Source: UBA7446 sp965657545 (lineage in GTDB: Bacteria; Bacteroidota; Bacteroidia; Flavobacteriales; Flavobacteriaceae). From it: DNA of 64,000 nucleotides. Positions 1 to 7,983 of this stretch are shown here, piece after piece (positions within the stretch are counted from its first letter, which is position 1; each line of letters starts with the position of its first letter). Location: contig CBFHOG010000004.1 of the NCBI GenBank assembly GCA_965657545.1, positions 48,053-112,052 on the forward strand, read 5' to 3'. A program made the position numbers and the translations under genes. The notes below the pieces were generated by a model. The model worked only from the letters and a program-made list of their open reading frames with translations, had not been told where the DNA came from and searched no databases.

Positions 1-723
1 AACGCTTAATTTTTCACCTAACTCCTCTATATTGGTTTCGTTATCGCCCTGTTTGTAGGGTACTTTAAAACCACTGCCAAAGTCTAAAAATTCCAAATCT
101 GTAAAGTGGCGTGCCGTATCAAATAATATTTCTGCAGCATGTAAAAACACTTCAATATCCAAAATATCACTTCCCGTGTGCATATGTACGCCATTAATGC
201 GCATCCCTGTGTTTTCTACGATACGCAGTAAGTGTGGCATTTGATGAATGCTAATGCCAAATTTTGAATCAATATGTCCTACTGATATATTTGCATTTCC
301 ACCCGCCATAATATGCGGATTGATACGAATACACACAGGAACGGTTGGGTGCGCTGTTCCAAATTGTTCTAATACATCTAGATTGTCAATATTAATTTGA
401 ACTCCCATTTGCGCTACTTCCTCAATTTCAGAAAGTGAAACGCCATTTGGTGTGTAAATAATTTCGTTTGGTGCAACGCCTGCCGCAAGCCCAAGTTGAA
501 CTTCTTGAATAGAAACGGTGTCTAATCCAGCACCTAAATGATGCATCCATTTCAGAACACTAAGGTTGGAAAGCGCCTTTACAGCATAGTTTACGCGTAA
601 CTGTGGCACAGCACTAAAAGCACGCGTAAGACGCGTGTATTGTTGTTCCATTATATGTGCATCATAAACATATATTGGACTTCCAAAATCTTCACTTATT
701 TGTACTAAATCTTGATGCTGCAT
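1..723 (-). CDS. lysA: Diaminopimelate decarboxylase, 3' end cut by window
   Basis: The last step of lysine synthesis: PLP-dependent decarboxylation of meso-diaminopimelate. 241 residues are present from the ATG at 721-723; the C-terminal part lies outside the window. Visible family features are the PLP-lysine motif NYAVKA (Lys about 49), followed by the alanine-racemase-like barrel with a glycine-rich GAGLDTVS turn, the HMHTGSDI stretch and DFGSGF. A perfect -7 box lies 16 bases upstream. dapD, an earlier lysine-pathway gene, is elsewhere in this window, so the lysine genes are dispersed. The identification rests on motifs and is confident. Confidence 0.93.
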   Translation of the reverse strand, partial: MQHQDLVQISEDFGSPIYVYDAHIMEQQYTRLTRAFSAVPQLRVNYAVKALSNLSVLKWMHHLGAGLDTVSIQEVQLGLAAGVAPNEIIYTPNGVSLSEIEEVAQMGVQINIDNLDVLEQFGTAHPTVPVCIRINPHIMAGGNANISVGHIDSKFGISIHQMPHLLRIVENTGMRINGVHMHTGSDILDIEVFLHAAEILFDTARHFTDLEFLDFGSGFKVPYKQGDNETNIEELGEKLSV

Positions 724-739
724 GGCAAAATATTTTGCG

Positions 740-747
740 CAAATGTA
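740..747 (-). promoter_or_regulatory. lysA -7 promoter box
   Basis: On the minus strand this reads TACATTTG, a perfect match to the Bacteroidetes TAnnTTTG -7 element, 16 bases before the lysA ATG. I see no TTG at the usual 17-23 base distance, so the call rests on the -7 box alone. Confidence 0.5.
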
Positions 748-863
748 GGTGTTTGATGGGTTTTAAGTTAGCTGAATTTTAAAATATATTAAAAATAAAA
801 CATATTGTTATATTTAAAACAAACATCTTTCTCTTTTTCTATGCAGATGCTCTCTCGATTGTC

Positions 864-871
864 TATTTTTG
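864..871 (+). promoter_or_regulatory. sucC -7 promoter box
   Basis: TATTTTTG matches the Bacteroidetes TAnnTTTG element and lies 17 bases upstream of the sucC ATG, giving a predicted leader of about a dozen bases. No convincing -33 TTG at standard spacing. The 724-888 interval otherwise holds only AT-rich sequence shared with the divergent lysA promoter. Confidence 0.45.
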
Positions 872-888
872 TGCCTTAAACAAGACCA

Positions 889-2082
889 ATGAACGTACAC
901 GAATACCAAGGAAAAGAAATTTTAGCACAATTTGGGGTAGGCATTCAGCGTGGTGTAGTTGCCACTACTCCAGATGAGGCTGTTGCTGCAGCCAAGCAGC
1001 TTACAGAAGAAACAGGAACAGGCTGGCATGTCATTAAAGCACAAGTCCATGCTGGTGGTCGTGGAAAAGGAGGCGGTGTAAAACTGGCTAAATCTTTGGA
1101 GGAGGTAGCGCAAATTTCTGATGATATTATTGGTATGCAATTGGTAACACCACAAACCACTGCAGAAGGAAAAAAAGTACACCAAGTATTGGTGGCAGAA
1201 GATGTGTATTACCCTGGAGATTCTGAGCCTAAAGAATTTTATATTTCTGTTTTGCTCAATCGTGCAACAGGACGCAATATGATTATGTATTCTACGGAGG
1301 GCGGAATGGATATTGAAACCGTAGCAGAACAAACACCAGAACTTATTTTTACTGAAGAAATTGATCCTGCTGTTGGTTTGATCCCTTTTCAAGCTCGAAA
1401 AGTCGCTTTCAATCTTGGTCTATCTGGCACTGCTTTCAAGGGAATGACCAAATTTGTCACGGCATTATATAAAGCCTATGTAGGTGCAGATGCAGCCTTG
1501 TTTGAAATTAATCCAGTGTTAAAAACATCTGATGATAAAATTATTGCTGTTGATGCTAAAGTAACACTAGACGAAAATGCGTTGTTCCGTCATCCTGATT
1601 TTGAAGCAATGCGCGATATTCGTGAAGAAAACCCAACAGATGTTGCTGCCCGCGAAGTGGGACTTAACTATGTTGCTTTAGATGGTAATGTAGGTTGTAT
1701 GGTAAACGGAGCCGGCCTTGCTATGGCTACGATGGATTTGATTAAACAAGCTGGTGGAGATCCTGCTAATTTTTTAGATGTTGGTGGAACAGCAGACGCA
1801 GCACGTGTTGAAGCGGCTTTTCGTATCATTTTACAAGACACCAAGGTTAAGGCTATTTTGATTAATATTTTTGGTGGAATTGTACGCTGCGACCGTGTAG
1901 CGCAAGGGATTGTAGATGCTTATAAAAATATGGGGGATGCGATTAATGTTCCCATTATTGTACGCCTTCAAGGAACCAATGCAGATATCGCAAAAGAACT
2001 TATTGACGCTTCGGGTCTTGAAGTGCAAAGTGCCATTTTATTCCAAGAAGCTGCCGATAAAGTTCAGGCAGTTTTGCAATAA
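889..2082 (+). CDS. sucC: Succinyl-CoA synthetase (ADP-forming) beta subunit
   Basis: TCA-cycle enzyme subunit that, with SucD, converts succinyl-CoA and ADP to succinate, CoA and ATP. 397 residues, the normal length. It begins MNVHEYQGKEIL, has the ATP-grasp glycine loop (HAGGRGKGGGVKL, about residues 53-65), and the C-terminal ligase domain with FLDVGG and NIFGGIVRCD (about 300-330). sucD is not next to it; the following gene encodes a small heat-shock protein, so the two subunits must be encoded at separate loci. A TAnnTTTG box precedes it. Confidence 0.97.
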   Translation: MNVHEYQGKEILAQFGVGIQRGVVATTPDEAVAAAKQLTEETGTGWHVIKAQVHAGGRGKGGGVKLAKSLEEVAQISDDIIGMQLVTPQTTAEGKKVHQVLVAEDVYYPGDSEPKEFYISVLLNRATGRNMIMYSTEGGMDIETVAEQTPELIFTEEIDPAVGLIPFQARKVAFNLGLSGTAFKGMTKFVTALYKAYVGADAALFEINPVLKTSDDKIIAVDAKVTLDENALFRHPDFEAMRDIREENPTDVAAREVGLNYVALDGNVGCMVNGAGLAMATMDLIKQAGGDPANFLDVGGTADAARVEAAFRIILQDTKVKAILINIFGGIVRCDRVAQGIVDAYKNMGDAINVPIIVRLQGTNADIAKELIDASGLEVQSAILFQEAADKVQAVLQ

Positions 2083-2083
2083 T

Positions 2084-2096
2084 TGACAACTTGTCA
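2084..2096. promoter_or_regulatory. 13-bp palindrome between sucC and hsp20
   Basis: TGACAA-C-TTGTCA is a perfect inverted repeat starting just after the sucC stop codon. With a one-base centre it cannot form an RNA hairpin, so a protein-binding operator for the downstream hsp20 gene is more likely than a terminator. It is not the CIRCE (HrcA) sequence. Function is inferred only. Confidence 0.35.
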
Positions 2097-2160
2097 GTCA
2101 AAATACATATAAATACGCCATAATGGCATTTAATTTTAAGCGGTATGCAAATTGCCATGG

Positions 2161-2187
2161 GTTAGGTGTATAACATTAAAACCTAAC
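2161..2187 (+). promoter_or_regulatory. Inverted repeat just before hsp20 start
   Basis: GTTAGGT (2161-2167) and ACCTAAC (2181-2187) are perfect 7-base arms around a 13-base loop, ending three bases before the hsp20 ATG. If transcribed, the hairpin would sit over the ribosome-entry region and could act as an RNA thermometer. It could equally be an operator half-site pair. Confidence 0.35.
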
Positions 2188-2190
2188 ATC

Positions 2191-2619
2191 ATGAATTTAG
2201 TTCGTAGAAATACAAACCCATTATTTCCTTCTTTATTAGATGAATTCTTCGGAACATCTTTCCCGTTAACCACAACAACGTCACGTACACATATACCCTC
2301 TGTAAACATCGCGGAGACAGATACCGCTTTTGAAGTATCAGTTGCAGCTCCGGGTAAAACCCGCAAGGACTTCAATGTGGAGTTAGACGACCACGTTTTG
2401 ACGGTTTCCAGTGAATCCACACATGAAGATGAAAATAAAACAGCACAGTTCACGAGACGTGAGTTTGCTTACGATAGTTTTCAGCGCAGTTTTAGATTAC
2501 CTGAAACGATTGATACTTCAGGGATTAAAGCAAAATACGACAATGGTATTTTGACTATTGACTTGCCAAAACTAAAAGAAGCGATACCTGAACCTAAAAA
2601 GCAGATTGAAATTAAGTAA
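2191..2619 (+). CDS. Small heat-shock protein, Hsp20/alpha-crystallin family
   Basis: ATP-independent holdase chaperone that binds unfolding proteins in the cytoplasm. From the ATG at 2191 it is 142 residues, typical for the family; a longer reading from 2152 would add 13 residues that do not resemble the family N-terminus (NLVRRNTNPLFPSLLDEFF). The alpha-crystallin domain covers about residues 40-135, ending with the diagnostic A-x-x-x-NG-I/L motif (KYDNGILTIDLP). It is convergent with uvrB. Two inverted repeats upstream suggest its own control, and the natural inducer would be heat or other protein-folding stress. Confidence 0.93.
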   Translation: MNLVRRNTNPLFPSLLDEFFGTSFPLTTTTSRTHIPSVNIAETDTAFEVSVAAPGKTRKDFNVELDDHVLTVSSESTHEDENKTAQFTRREFAYDSFQRSFRLPETIDTSGIKAKYDNGILTIDLPKLKEAIPEPKKQIEIK

Positions 2620-2630
2620 GTGTTCGCGTG

Positions 2631-4616
2631 TTAAGCCAATGTTTTTAGTTGGTTTTGTATGCGCTCAATTTCATCTCTAAAATGAGCCGCTTGGATAAAA
2701 TCCATATCCATAGCGGCTTTTTCCATGTCTTTTCGTGCCTTACGTATTTTGTTTTGAAGCGCATCTTTAGACAAGTATGCAATATCTTCTTTTTCAAAAG
2801 TTGCCGACTCGGGAGTAGTATTCATACGTTCAAAAGTTTCGTCTAACGCTTTGTTTAGCGCTTGTGGTGTGATATTGTGTTTGTCATTATACGCCATTTG
2901 CTTGGCTCTGCGATATTGCGTTTCATCAATTGTTCTTTGCATGCTTTTGGTCATATTATCTGCATACATAATCGCCATGCCATTTAAATTTCGCGCTGCC
3001 CGTCCAACAGTTTGCGTTAGCGAACGTGCCGAACGTAAAAAACCTTCTTTATCAGCATCTAAAATGGCAACTAACGAAACTTCGGGAAGGTCTAGTCCTT
3101 CTCTTAACAGGTTTACACCAATCAATACATCAAATAGTCCTTTGCGTAAATCATGCATGATTTCAACCCGTTCAAGCGTGTCAATATCACTGTGAATATA
3201 TCGACAGCGAATGGCAATACGCGAGAAGTATTTGGTGAGTTCTTCCGCCATGCGTTTGGTAAGCGTAGTCACCAAAACACGTTCATCTTTTTCGGTACGT
3301 AGCTGAATTTCTTCTACCAAATCATCAATTTGATTTAAGCTTGGGCGCACTTCTATAATCGGGTCTAGGAGACCAGTCGGACGAATAATTTGCTCTACAT
3401 AAACGCCTTGCGTTTGCTCCAGTTCATAGTCTGAGGGAGTGGCACTCACGTAAATAACTTGCCGTTGTAGTTGTTCAAATTCTTCATACTTCAATGGACG
3501 ATTGTCCATCGCTGCTGGCAGTCGGAATCCGTATTCTACCAAATTCTCTTTTCGGCTACGATCACCTCCATACATGGCGTGCACCTGCGATAGGGTTACA
3601 TGGCTTTCGTCCACCACCATTAAAAAATCTTCTGGGAAATAATCCAACAAACAGAAGGGTCTTGTGCCCGGTGCTCGCCCGTCAATGTAGCGAGAGTAAT
3701 TTTCTATTCCTGAGCAATAACCTAATTCTCGAATCATCTCCAAATCAAAATTGGTGCGTTCCTCCAATCGCTTGGCTTCTAAATGTTTGCCTATTTCCTT
3801 AAAATAATTTACTTGTGCGGTAAGGTCATCTTGAATTTGATGAATAGCGTTTTGTAGCACTTCGGGCGAAGTAGCAAACATATTTGCAGGGTAAATTGTC
3901 AGTTGCTCAAAGTTTTCTTTGATATTTCCCGTAAGCGGATCAAAGACTTCAATGGCTTCAATTTCATCTCCAAAAAAATGAATTTTAAAAGCGTGATCGG
4001 CATAACTTGGAAACACATCAATGACATCTCCATTTACACGAAAATTCCCATGTAAAAAATCGGCAGTAGTCCGCGCATAGAGGCTTTGTACCAATTGATG
4101 TAGTAATTTTGTTCGAGGAATTACTTCATCCACCCGGATGTGAATCACATTTTTTTTAAACTCCACAGGGTTTCCAATGCCGTAAAGGCAAGAAACCGAA
4201 GCCACTACGATCACGTCGCGTCGGCCTGAGAGCAAGGAAGAGGTGGTGCTTAGACGTAACTTCTCAATTTCATCATTAATGGATAAATCTTTCTCAATAT
4301 AGGTCCCCGAAGTTGGGATATACGCCTCGGGTTGGTAGTAATCGTAGTAAGACACAAAATACTCAACGGCATTATTGGGAAAAAACTGCTTAAATTCTGA
4401 ATACAGTTGCGCAGCAAGCGTTTTATTATGCGCCAAAACAAGTGTAGGACGCCTGGTTTCTGCGATAACATTTGCCACTGTAAAGGTTTTACCGGAACCA
4501 GTAACTCCTAAAAGTGTTTGGAATTTATCCTGCTTGGCAAGTCCCATCGCCAATTCACGAATCGCTTTTGGCTGATCGCCAGTGGGTTTAAAATCGGAAA
4601 TAAGCTCGAACTCCAT
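2631..4616 (-). CDS. uvrB: Excinuclease ABC subunit B
   Basis: DNA-damage verification helicase of nucleotide excision repair; it receives the lesion from UvrA and recruits UvrC. 661 residues, standard length. Walker A GVTGSGKT is near residue 39; the damage-gripping beta-hairpin region YYDYYQPEAYIP is near 90; the DESH box, the motif QTVGRAARN near 540 and the C-terminal UVR coiled-coil domain (about 620-655, contacts UvrC) are all present. A TATTTTTG box at 4624-4631 is seven bases before the ATG. Excision repair by UvrB complements the photolyase operon later in the window. Confidence 0.98.
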   Translation of the reverse strand: MEFELISDFKPTGDQPKAIRELAMGLAKQDKFQTLLGVTGSGKTFTVANVIAETRRPTLVLAHNKTLAAQLYSEFKQFFPNNAVEYFVSYYDYYQPEAYIPTSGTYIEKDLSINDEIEKLRLSTTSSLLSGRRDVIVVASVSCLYGIGNPVEFKKNVIHIRVDEVIPRTKLLHQLVQSLYARTTADFLHGNFRVNGDVIDVFPSYADHAFKIHFFGDEIEAIEVFDPLTGNIKENFEQLTIYPANMFATSPEVLQNAIHQIQDDLTAQVNYFKEIGKHLEAKRLEERTNFDLEMIRELGYCSGIENYSRYIDGRAPGTRPFCLLDYFPEDFLMVVDESHVTLSQVHAMYGGDRSRKENLVEYGFRLPAAMDNRPLKYEEFEQLQRQVIYVSATPSDYELEQTQGVYVEQIIRPTGLLDPIIEVRPSLNQIDDLVEEIQLRTEKDERVLVTTLTKRMAEELTKYFSRIAIRCRYIHSDIDTLERVEIMHDLRKGLFDVLIGVNLLREGLDLPEVSLVAILDADKEGFLRSARSLTQTVGRAARNLNGMAIMYADNMTKSMQRTIDETQYRRAKQMAYNDKHNITPQALNKALDETFERMNTTPESATFEKEDIAYLSKDALQNKIRKARKDMEKAAMDMDFIQAAHFRDEIERIQNQLKTLA

Positions 4617-4623
4617 AGCGTGC

Positions 4624-4631
4624 CAAAAATA
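4624..4631 (-). promoter_or_regulatory. uvrB -7 promoter box
   Basis: Minus strand TATTTTTG, a perfect TAnnTTTG match, seven bases before the uvrB ATG. This predicts an extremely short leader of about three bases. It lies in the 23-base gap after the ABC permease gene, so uvrB need not depend on the exporter operon. Confidence 0.45.
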
Positions 4632-4639
4632 GCAAAAAC

Positions 4640-5473
4640 TTAGAGGTCGCGACGCATAAGTAGTCTATAGGTTAGTAAATAAAAAATACAGGACCAAACA
4701 AGCACAATTACAATGTCCCAAAAACGTACGATAGTATTGGTTTGCATCATTTCACCTACTTGTTCTGCAAGGTTGCGCACCGCGGAAAGGCGTGAAAAAG
4801 GCTCTGGAACCAAGTTGCTCATGGCATTAAGTGGAAACAGTCTGAATACTTGATCTGCATCAATCCAAGAAGGCGATTTCCATTTAAGAAGTCCAAAACA
4901 GATACCCTCAAACATTTGCCAAACACCCAAAAAACCCAATGCAAAAGCAGAACGCTTGATAGCAGTTCCCAAAAACAAACAAAATGCAAAAAAAGCGACT
5001 AGCTTTAAAAAGTATGCCAATAAGTATTCTAAGTCTTTAAAAATAATTCCAATTTCAGTGTAATTGGAATACATACTGCCTAAAATCAGGGAAACTACGA
5101 AAATAAAAAGGGTAGAAATCCCTGAAAAAGTTAGAATCATTACCCATTTGGAGTGTAAAAACTCACGTTTGCTAAGTCCATCAATCAAATTTTGTTTGAT
5201 GGTTTTATTGCTGTATTCGTTGGCAGTCATGGAGACAATAACCACTGCTAAGAAAATTTTAAAAAATGCCCCAATAAACGCATTGAAATGCCAGATATAT
5301 GGAAAATTAAAAATGCCTTGCTCTGCCAAGTGAAACTTAATGAAACCAATGTCAAATTTTATAGCTGCAATGAGCGCAATAGAAGTAAGCAAAATAAAAT
5401 AAGCACCAATTAAAATACGTGTCGAGCGGTTTGTGCGCAATTTGTCAAACTCTATCCAAAATAATCGTTTCAT
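4640..5473 (-). CDS. ABC-2 family transporter permease
   Basis: Membrane half of an ABC exporter. 277 residues with about six hydrophobic segments, the first right after the charged N-terminus (MKRLFWIEFDKLRTNRS), as in ABC-2/NatB-like permeases. Its start overlaps the end of the ATPase gene upstream by four bases, so the two are co-translated as one transporter. The substrate cannot be read from sequence; relatives include bacteriocin-immunity and sodium or drug exporters. Confidence 0.85.
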   Translation of the reverse strand: MKRLFWIEFDKLRTNRSTRILIGAYFILLTSIALIAAIKFDIGFIKFHLAEQGIFNFPYIWHFNAFIGAFFKIFLAVVIVSMTANEYSNKTIKQNLIDGLSKREFLHSKWVMILTFSGISTLFIFVVSLILGSMYSNYTEIGIIFKDLEYLLAYFLKLVAFFAFCLFLGTAIKRSAFALGFLGVWQMFEGICFGLLKWKSPSWIDADQVFRLFPLNAMSNLVPEPFSRLSAVRNLAEQVGEMMQTNTIVRFWDIVIVLVWSCIFYLLTYRLLMRRDL

Positions 5474-6372
5474 ATTTGTTGGTTTTTCGTTAGGCTTAAA
5501 AATTGTTCCTCCAAGCTTTTGTGCTTTTGCGCAAAGTGTGTAATAATAATGCCTTGCTCATTTAGCGTTTTGCTGAGTTCTGCAGCAGAAATGGTTTTGT
5601 TCGGATAGGCAAGAATATAAGATTCAAACACTTCAATTTTATCAATGTCATTGTGTTTTTCAAGGATGTTTTGAAGTGCTGTTACGTCAGTTGAATTTAG
5701 CTCAAAATAGCCGTGGTCAGTAGTTAGAGACGTTACTTTTCCAAAGTAAATTCGCGTTCCTTTTTGTAAGACCAATACGTGCGAACATACTTTTTCTACT
5801 TCATCTAACAGGTGCGAAGCCAATAAAATGGTTGTGCCTTGTGCTGCAATTTTTTTGATAATGGCACGCACTTGCGCAATACCTTGCGGGTCTAAGCCGT
5901 TCGTGGGTTCATCTAGAATTAAAATCTCTGGGTCGTTGAGTAGGGCAGAAGCTATGGCCAATCGCTGTTTCATTCCTAGCGAATAGGTTTTAAACGTATC
6001 GTTTTTGCGATCCAAAAGATCAACCAGTTCTAACTTTTCTTCAATTTTAGATTGCGGTACTTCCTTAATTCTACAAACCAAACGCAGATTTTCCGCAGCG
6101 GTCATATAGGGGTAAAAATTGGGTCTTTCAATAATGGCGCCCACACGCTTTAGGGCTTGATGTGTATTTTGTGTTCCGTCAAACCAAGAAAATGTTCCAG
6201 AAGTTGGATTTACGACATTCAAGATCATCCCAAGAGTGGTTGATTTTCCACTTCCATTGGGACCAAGAATTCCATAAACATTTCCTTTTTTAATCGTAAA
6301 AGAGAGTTCGTTTACGGCAGTAAGGCGGCCAAATTTTTTGGTTAAGTTGGTTACGTTTAAAATGGTGCTCAT
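5470..6372 (-). CDS. ABC transporter ATP-binding protein
   Basis: Energising ATPase of the exporter whose permease follows. 300 residues. Walker A GPNGSGKST (about 38-46), signature YSLGMKQRL (about 131-139), Walker B ILILDEPTNGLDP, H-loop ASHLLDEV. The C-terminal 80 residues form the short accessory domain seen in CcmA/NatA-type ATPases (DUF4162-like). Divergent from the kinase-like gene at 6428. Confidence 0.93.
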   Translation of the reverse strand: MSTILNVTNLTKKFGRLTAVNELSFTIKKGNVYGILGPNGSGKSTTLGMILNVVNPTSGTFSWFDGTQNTHQALKRVGAIIERPNFYPYMTAAENLRLVCRIKEVPQSKIEEKLELVDLLDRKNDTFKTYSLGMKQRLAIASALLNDPEILILDEPTNGLDPQGIAQVRAIIKKIAAQGTTILLASHLLDEVEKVCSHVLVLQKGTRIYFGKVTSLTTDHGYFELNSTDVTALQNILEKHNDIDKIEVFESYILAYPNKTISAAELSKTLNEQGIIITHFAQKHKSLEEQFLSLTKNQQI

Positions 6373-6415
6373 AGTTCTAATAACGCATTGTGCTGTGTTT
6401 TGTTACACAAAGTCC

Positions 6416-6423
6416 TAACTTTG
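6416..6423 (+). promoter_or_regulatory. -7 box exactly 4 nt before ATG (leaderless)
   Basis: TAACTTTG, a perfect TAnnTTTG match, ends four bases before the ATG at 6428. If transcription starts about five bases after the box, as known for Bacteroidetes promoters, position +1 is the A of ATG. A TTG at 6388-6390 is 25 bases upstream of the box, slightly long. Confidence 0.5.
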
Positions 6424-6427
6424 AGGC

Positions 6428-7492
6428 ATGCGAGATAAGCTAATTTCGAAAAAAAAACCAACTTATCCTATTAGTCCATTTTTAGCGGATTATTTGGAGG
6501 AGTATTCGCGGTCGTTAAAAATCCCAATTTTTTATGATGACTTATTGCGTTTTTCAGGTTCTGTGGCTGTAATGAATAAGCACGACCAGGACAGTCTTTG
6601 GGTACGGGTGTTTTATTCGGATAGTGACAGAATAGAAATAGATGAACAACTCAAACAGGTTTATGCTTTGTTACACTCCGACGGAAGCTCCATGACGATT
6701 CCTTATCTCAATGTAGATTGCATTGACTATTGTACGTTTGGAAACTCAAAGCCTTTTCGTGTTAAAATTCGTAACACGCTCAATGATAACTTTATTTATT
6801 TCTATGTAAAAAAGGCTGATGCCTCACGCATCTATGGGTTGGAACTGGAGCATATGCTTTCACCCCATAATTTAAATTTTTTGGTTTATCAAAACACGCT
6901 CATAGAAGAGCATATTGCAGGTATTCCTGGGGATGAATTTATTGAAGAATTTTTGCCAACTTGTACCATAACCGAACGCAATCAGATTGCAAAATCGTTT
7001 GTAAAATTTAATGAACGCTGTATGATTCGCCTTTTAGGCGATATGCGTGCGTATAATTATGTCATTATTCCCATTCACGATTTTGATAAGGTAATCTATA
7101 AAATCCGTGCCATTGATTTTGATCAACAGTCTTATGAGGGGGATTTAAAGGTATATCGTCCGCAATTTTTTAAAGAAAACTTTCCTATGGTTATGTTGGT
7201 TAAAGACCATTTGGATAAAACATCTATTGACCAGTATAAGATTGAAGAGCGTGCCACCATAGCTCGACGTATTTTGAGTAACGAAACCCGTTTAACACAG
7301 TTGCTAAAGTGTATGCTCAATGACCATATCTCAACGCCTGAGAAAATAGAGCAGTTGCGTAAAGAGGTTTATGAACTAACGAAGCAGCCTTCGTTTCTAA
7401 AAAGTCGTTCTATGGGGGAAATAGTTCGTGCGGCGTTTCATTTTGTTAAGCGAAACTATGAAAACCACGAAATGCTACGGGTAAATCGTTAA
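6428..7492 (+). CDS. Uncharacterised protein with protein-kinase-like motifs
   Basis: 354 residues, no signal peptide or membrane segment. I do not recognise a named family. Its middle resembles a compact kinase fold: a possible beta-3 lysine in FYVKKAD (Lys about 128), a GxPGDEFIEEF segment (about 165-175), a catalytic-loop-like D-x4-N in GDMRAYN (Asp205, Asn210), and a metal-binding-loop-like IDFDQ (Asp230, Asp232). The spacing between the last two fits atypical kinases such as the HipA or aminoglycoside-phosphotransferase groups. The C-terminal 110 residues are helical and charged. Monocistronic, with a predicted leaderless promoter; its stop codon interlocks with that of the convergent next gene. 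The kinase assignment is inference. Confidence 0.5.
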   Translation: MRDKLISKKKPTYPISPFLADYLEEYSRSLKIPIFYDDLLRFSGSVAVMNKHDQDSLWVRVFYSDSDRIEIDEQLKQVYALLHSDGSSMTIPYLNVDCIDYCTFGNSKPFRVKIRNTLNDNFIYFYVKKADASRIYGLELEHMLSPHNLNFLVYQNTLIEEHIAGIPGDEFIEEFLPTCTITERNQIAKSFVKFNERCMIRLLGDMRAYNYVIIPIHDFDKVIYKIRAIDFDQQSYEGDLKVYRPQFFKENFPMVMLVKDHLDKTSIDQYKIEERATIARRILSNETRLTQLLKCMLNDHISTPEKIEQLRKEVYELTKQPSFLKSRSMGEIVRAAFHFVKRNYENHEMLRVNR

Positions 7493-7983
7493 TACCAATC
7501 GTCTGAGGGTTCGTCAAAATCATCGATACCGTTTTCCTCAAAGTCATCTTCACTCCATTGGTCTTTATCGGCTTCAAATGTTTTTTCAGGTGCTTCTTCT
7601 GGGACATCCCCGTGCGAAAAAAGAAGTAATGGATATGTATTTCCTGGTTTGGGTTCGTCGGTTTCGATGAGTTCAATAAAGAAAGTCCAAAGATTTAAAA
7701 AATCATAGACATAGAGCATTTTAGATATGTGTGGGAAAATATCATGTAGTAAAGTATCGCTCATGCGACGTGCGTCATCTTCTCCCATATCAAATAATGA
7801 AATGGAATCACCTTGTTGCCATTCGTCATCGCTCTCATAAAAAACCGCCATTTCAGATCCGCCAAAACCAAACGCTTGCGTTATGGCATTGTGAAAATCT
7901 TCAAATGTGGCATTTTCTTCTAGAGCGATATCGCGGAAAACATCCTCTTTGGTGTCTAAAATAAGTCTAAAGTGATAAATCAT
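7489..7983 (-). CDS. Plasmid pRiA4b ORF-3-like family protein
   Basis: About 164 residues from the ATG at 7983 (MIYHFRLILDTKEDVFRDI); upstream in-frame codons lie inside ctaA and are not needed. The pattern of a short beta-strand, then ATFEDFHNAITQAFGF and a double-acidic loop (YESDDEW), matches the pRiA4b_ORF3-like domain (PF07929), of unknown molecular function. The C-terminus is extremely acidic (WSEDDFEENGIDDFDEPSDDW). It overlaps the end of ctaA by 17 bases. The family name derives from plasmids and IS passengers, but nothing mobile is visible here. Confidence 0.7.
   Translation of the reverse strand: MIYHFRLILDTKEDVFRDIALEENATFEDFHNAITQAFGFGGSEMAVFYESDDEWQQGDSISLFDMGEDDARRMSDTLLHDIFPHISKMLYVYDFLNLWTFFIELIETDEPKPGNTYPLLLFSHGDVPEEAPEKTFEADKDQWSEDDFEENGIDDFDEPSDDWY

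Noticed and set aside
922..1392. Long minus-strand open frame opposite sucC
   Set aside because: It is antisense to a strongly conserved gene, has no family resemblance, and its composition follows the codon pattern of sucC on the other strand.
2117..2139. Terminator after sucC (GCCATAATGGC followed by T-rich sequence)
   Set aside because: The loop is one to three bases and the stem only four to five; there is no clean T-run. I treat it as a palindrome, not as a terminator.
2191..2619. CIRCE/HrcA control of hsp20
   Set aside because: The known CIRCE sequence with its nine-base arms is not found in the upstream region.
7489..7983. Mobile-element relic (pRiA4b ORF-3, IS passenger family)
   Set aside because: The domain name has a plasmid/IS origin but no transposase, inverted terminal repeats or target duplications are visible; the gene sits in an ordinary operon overlap.
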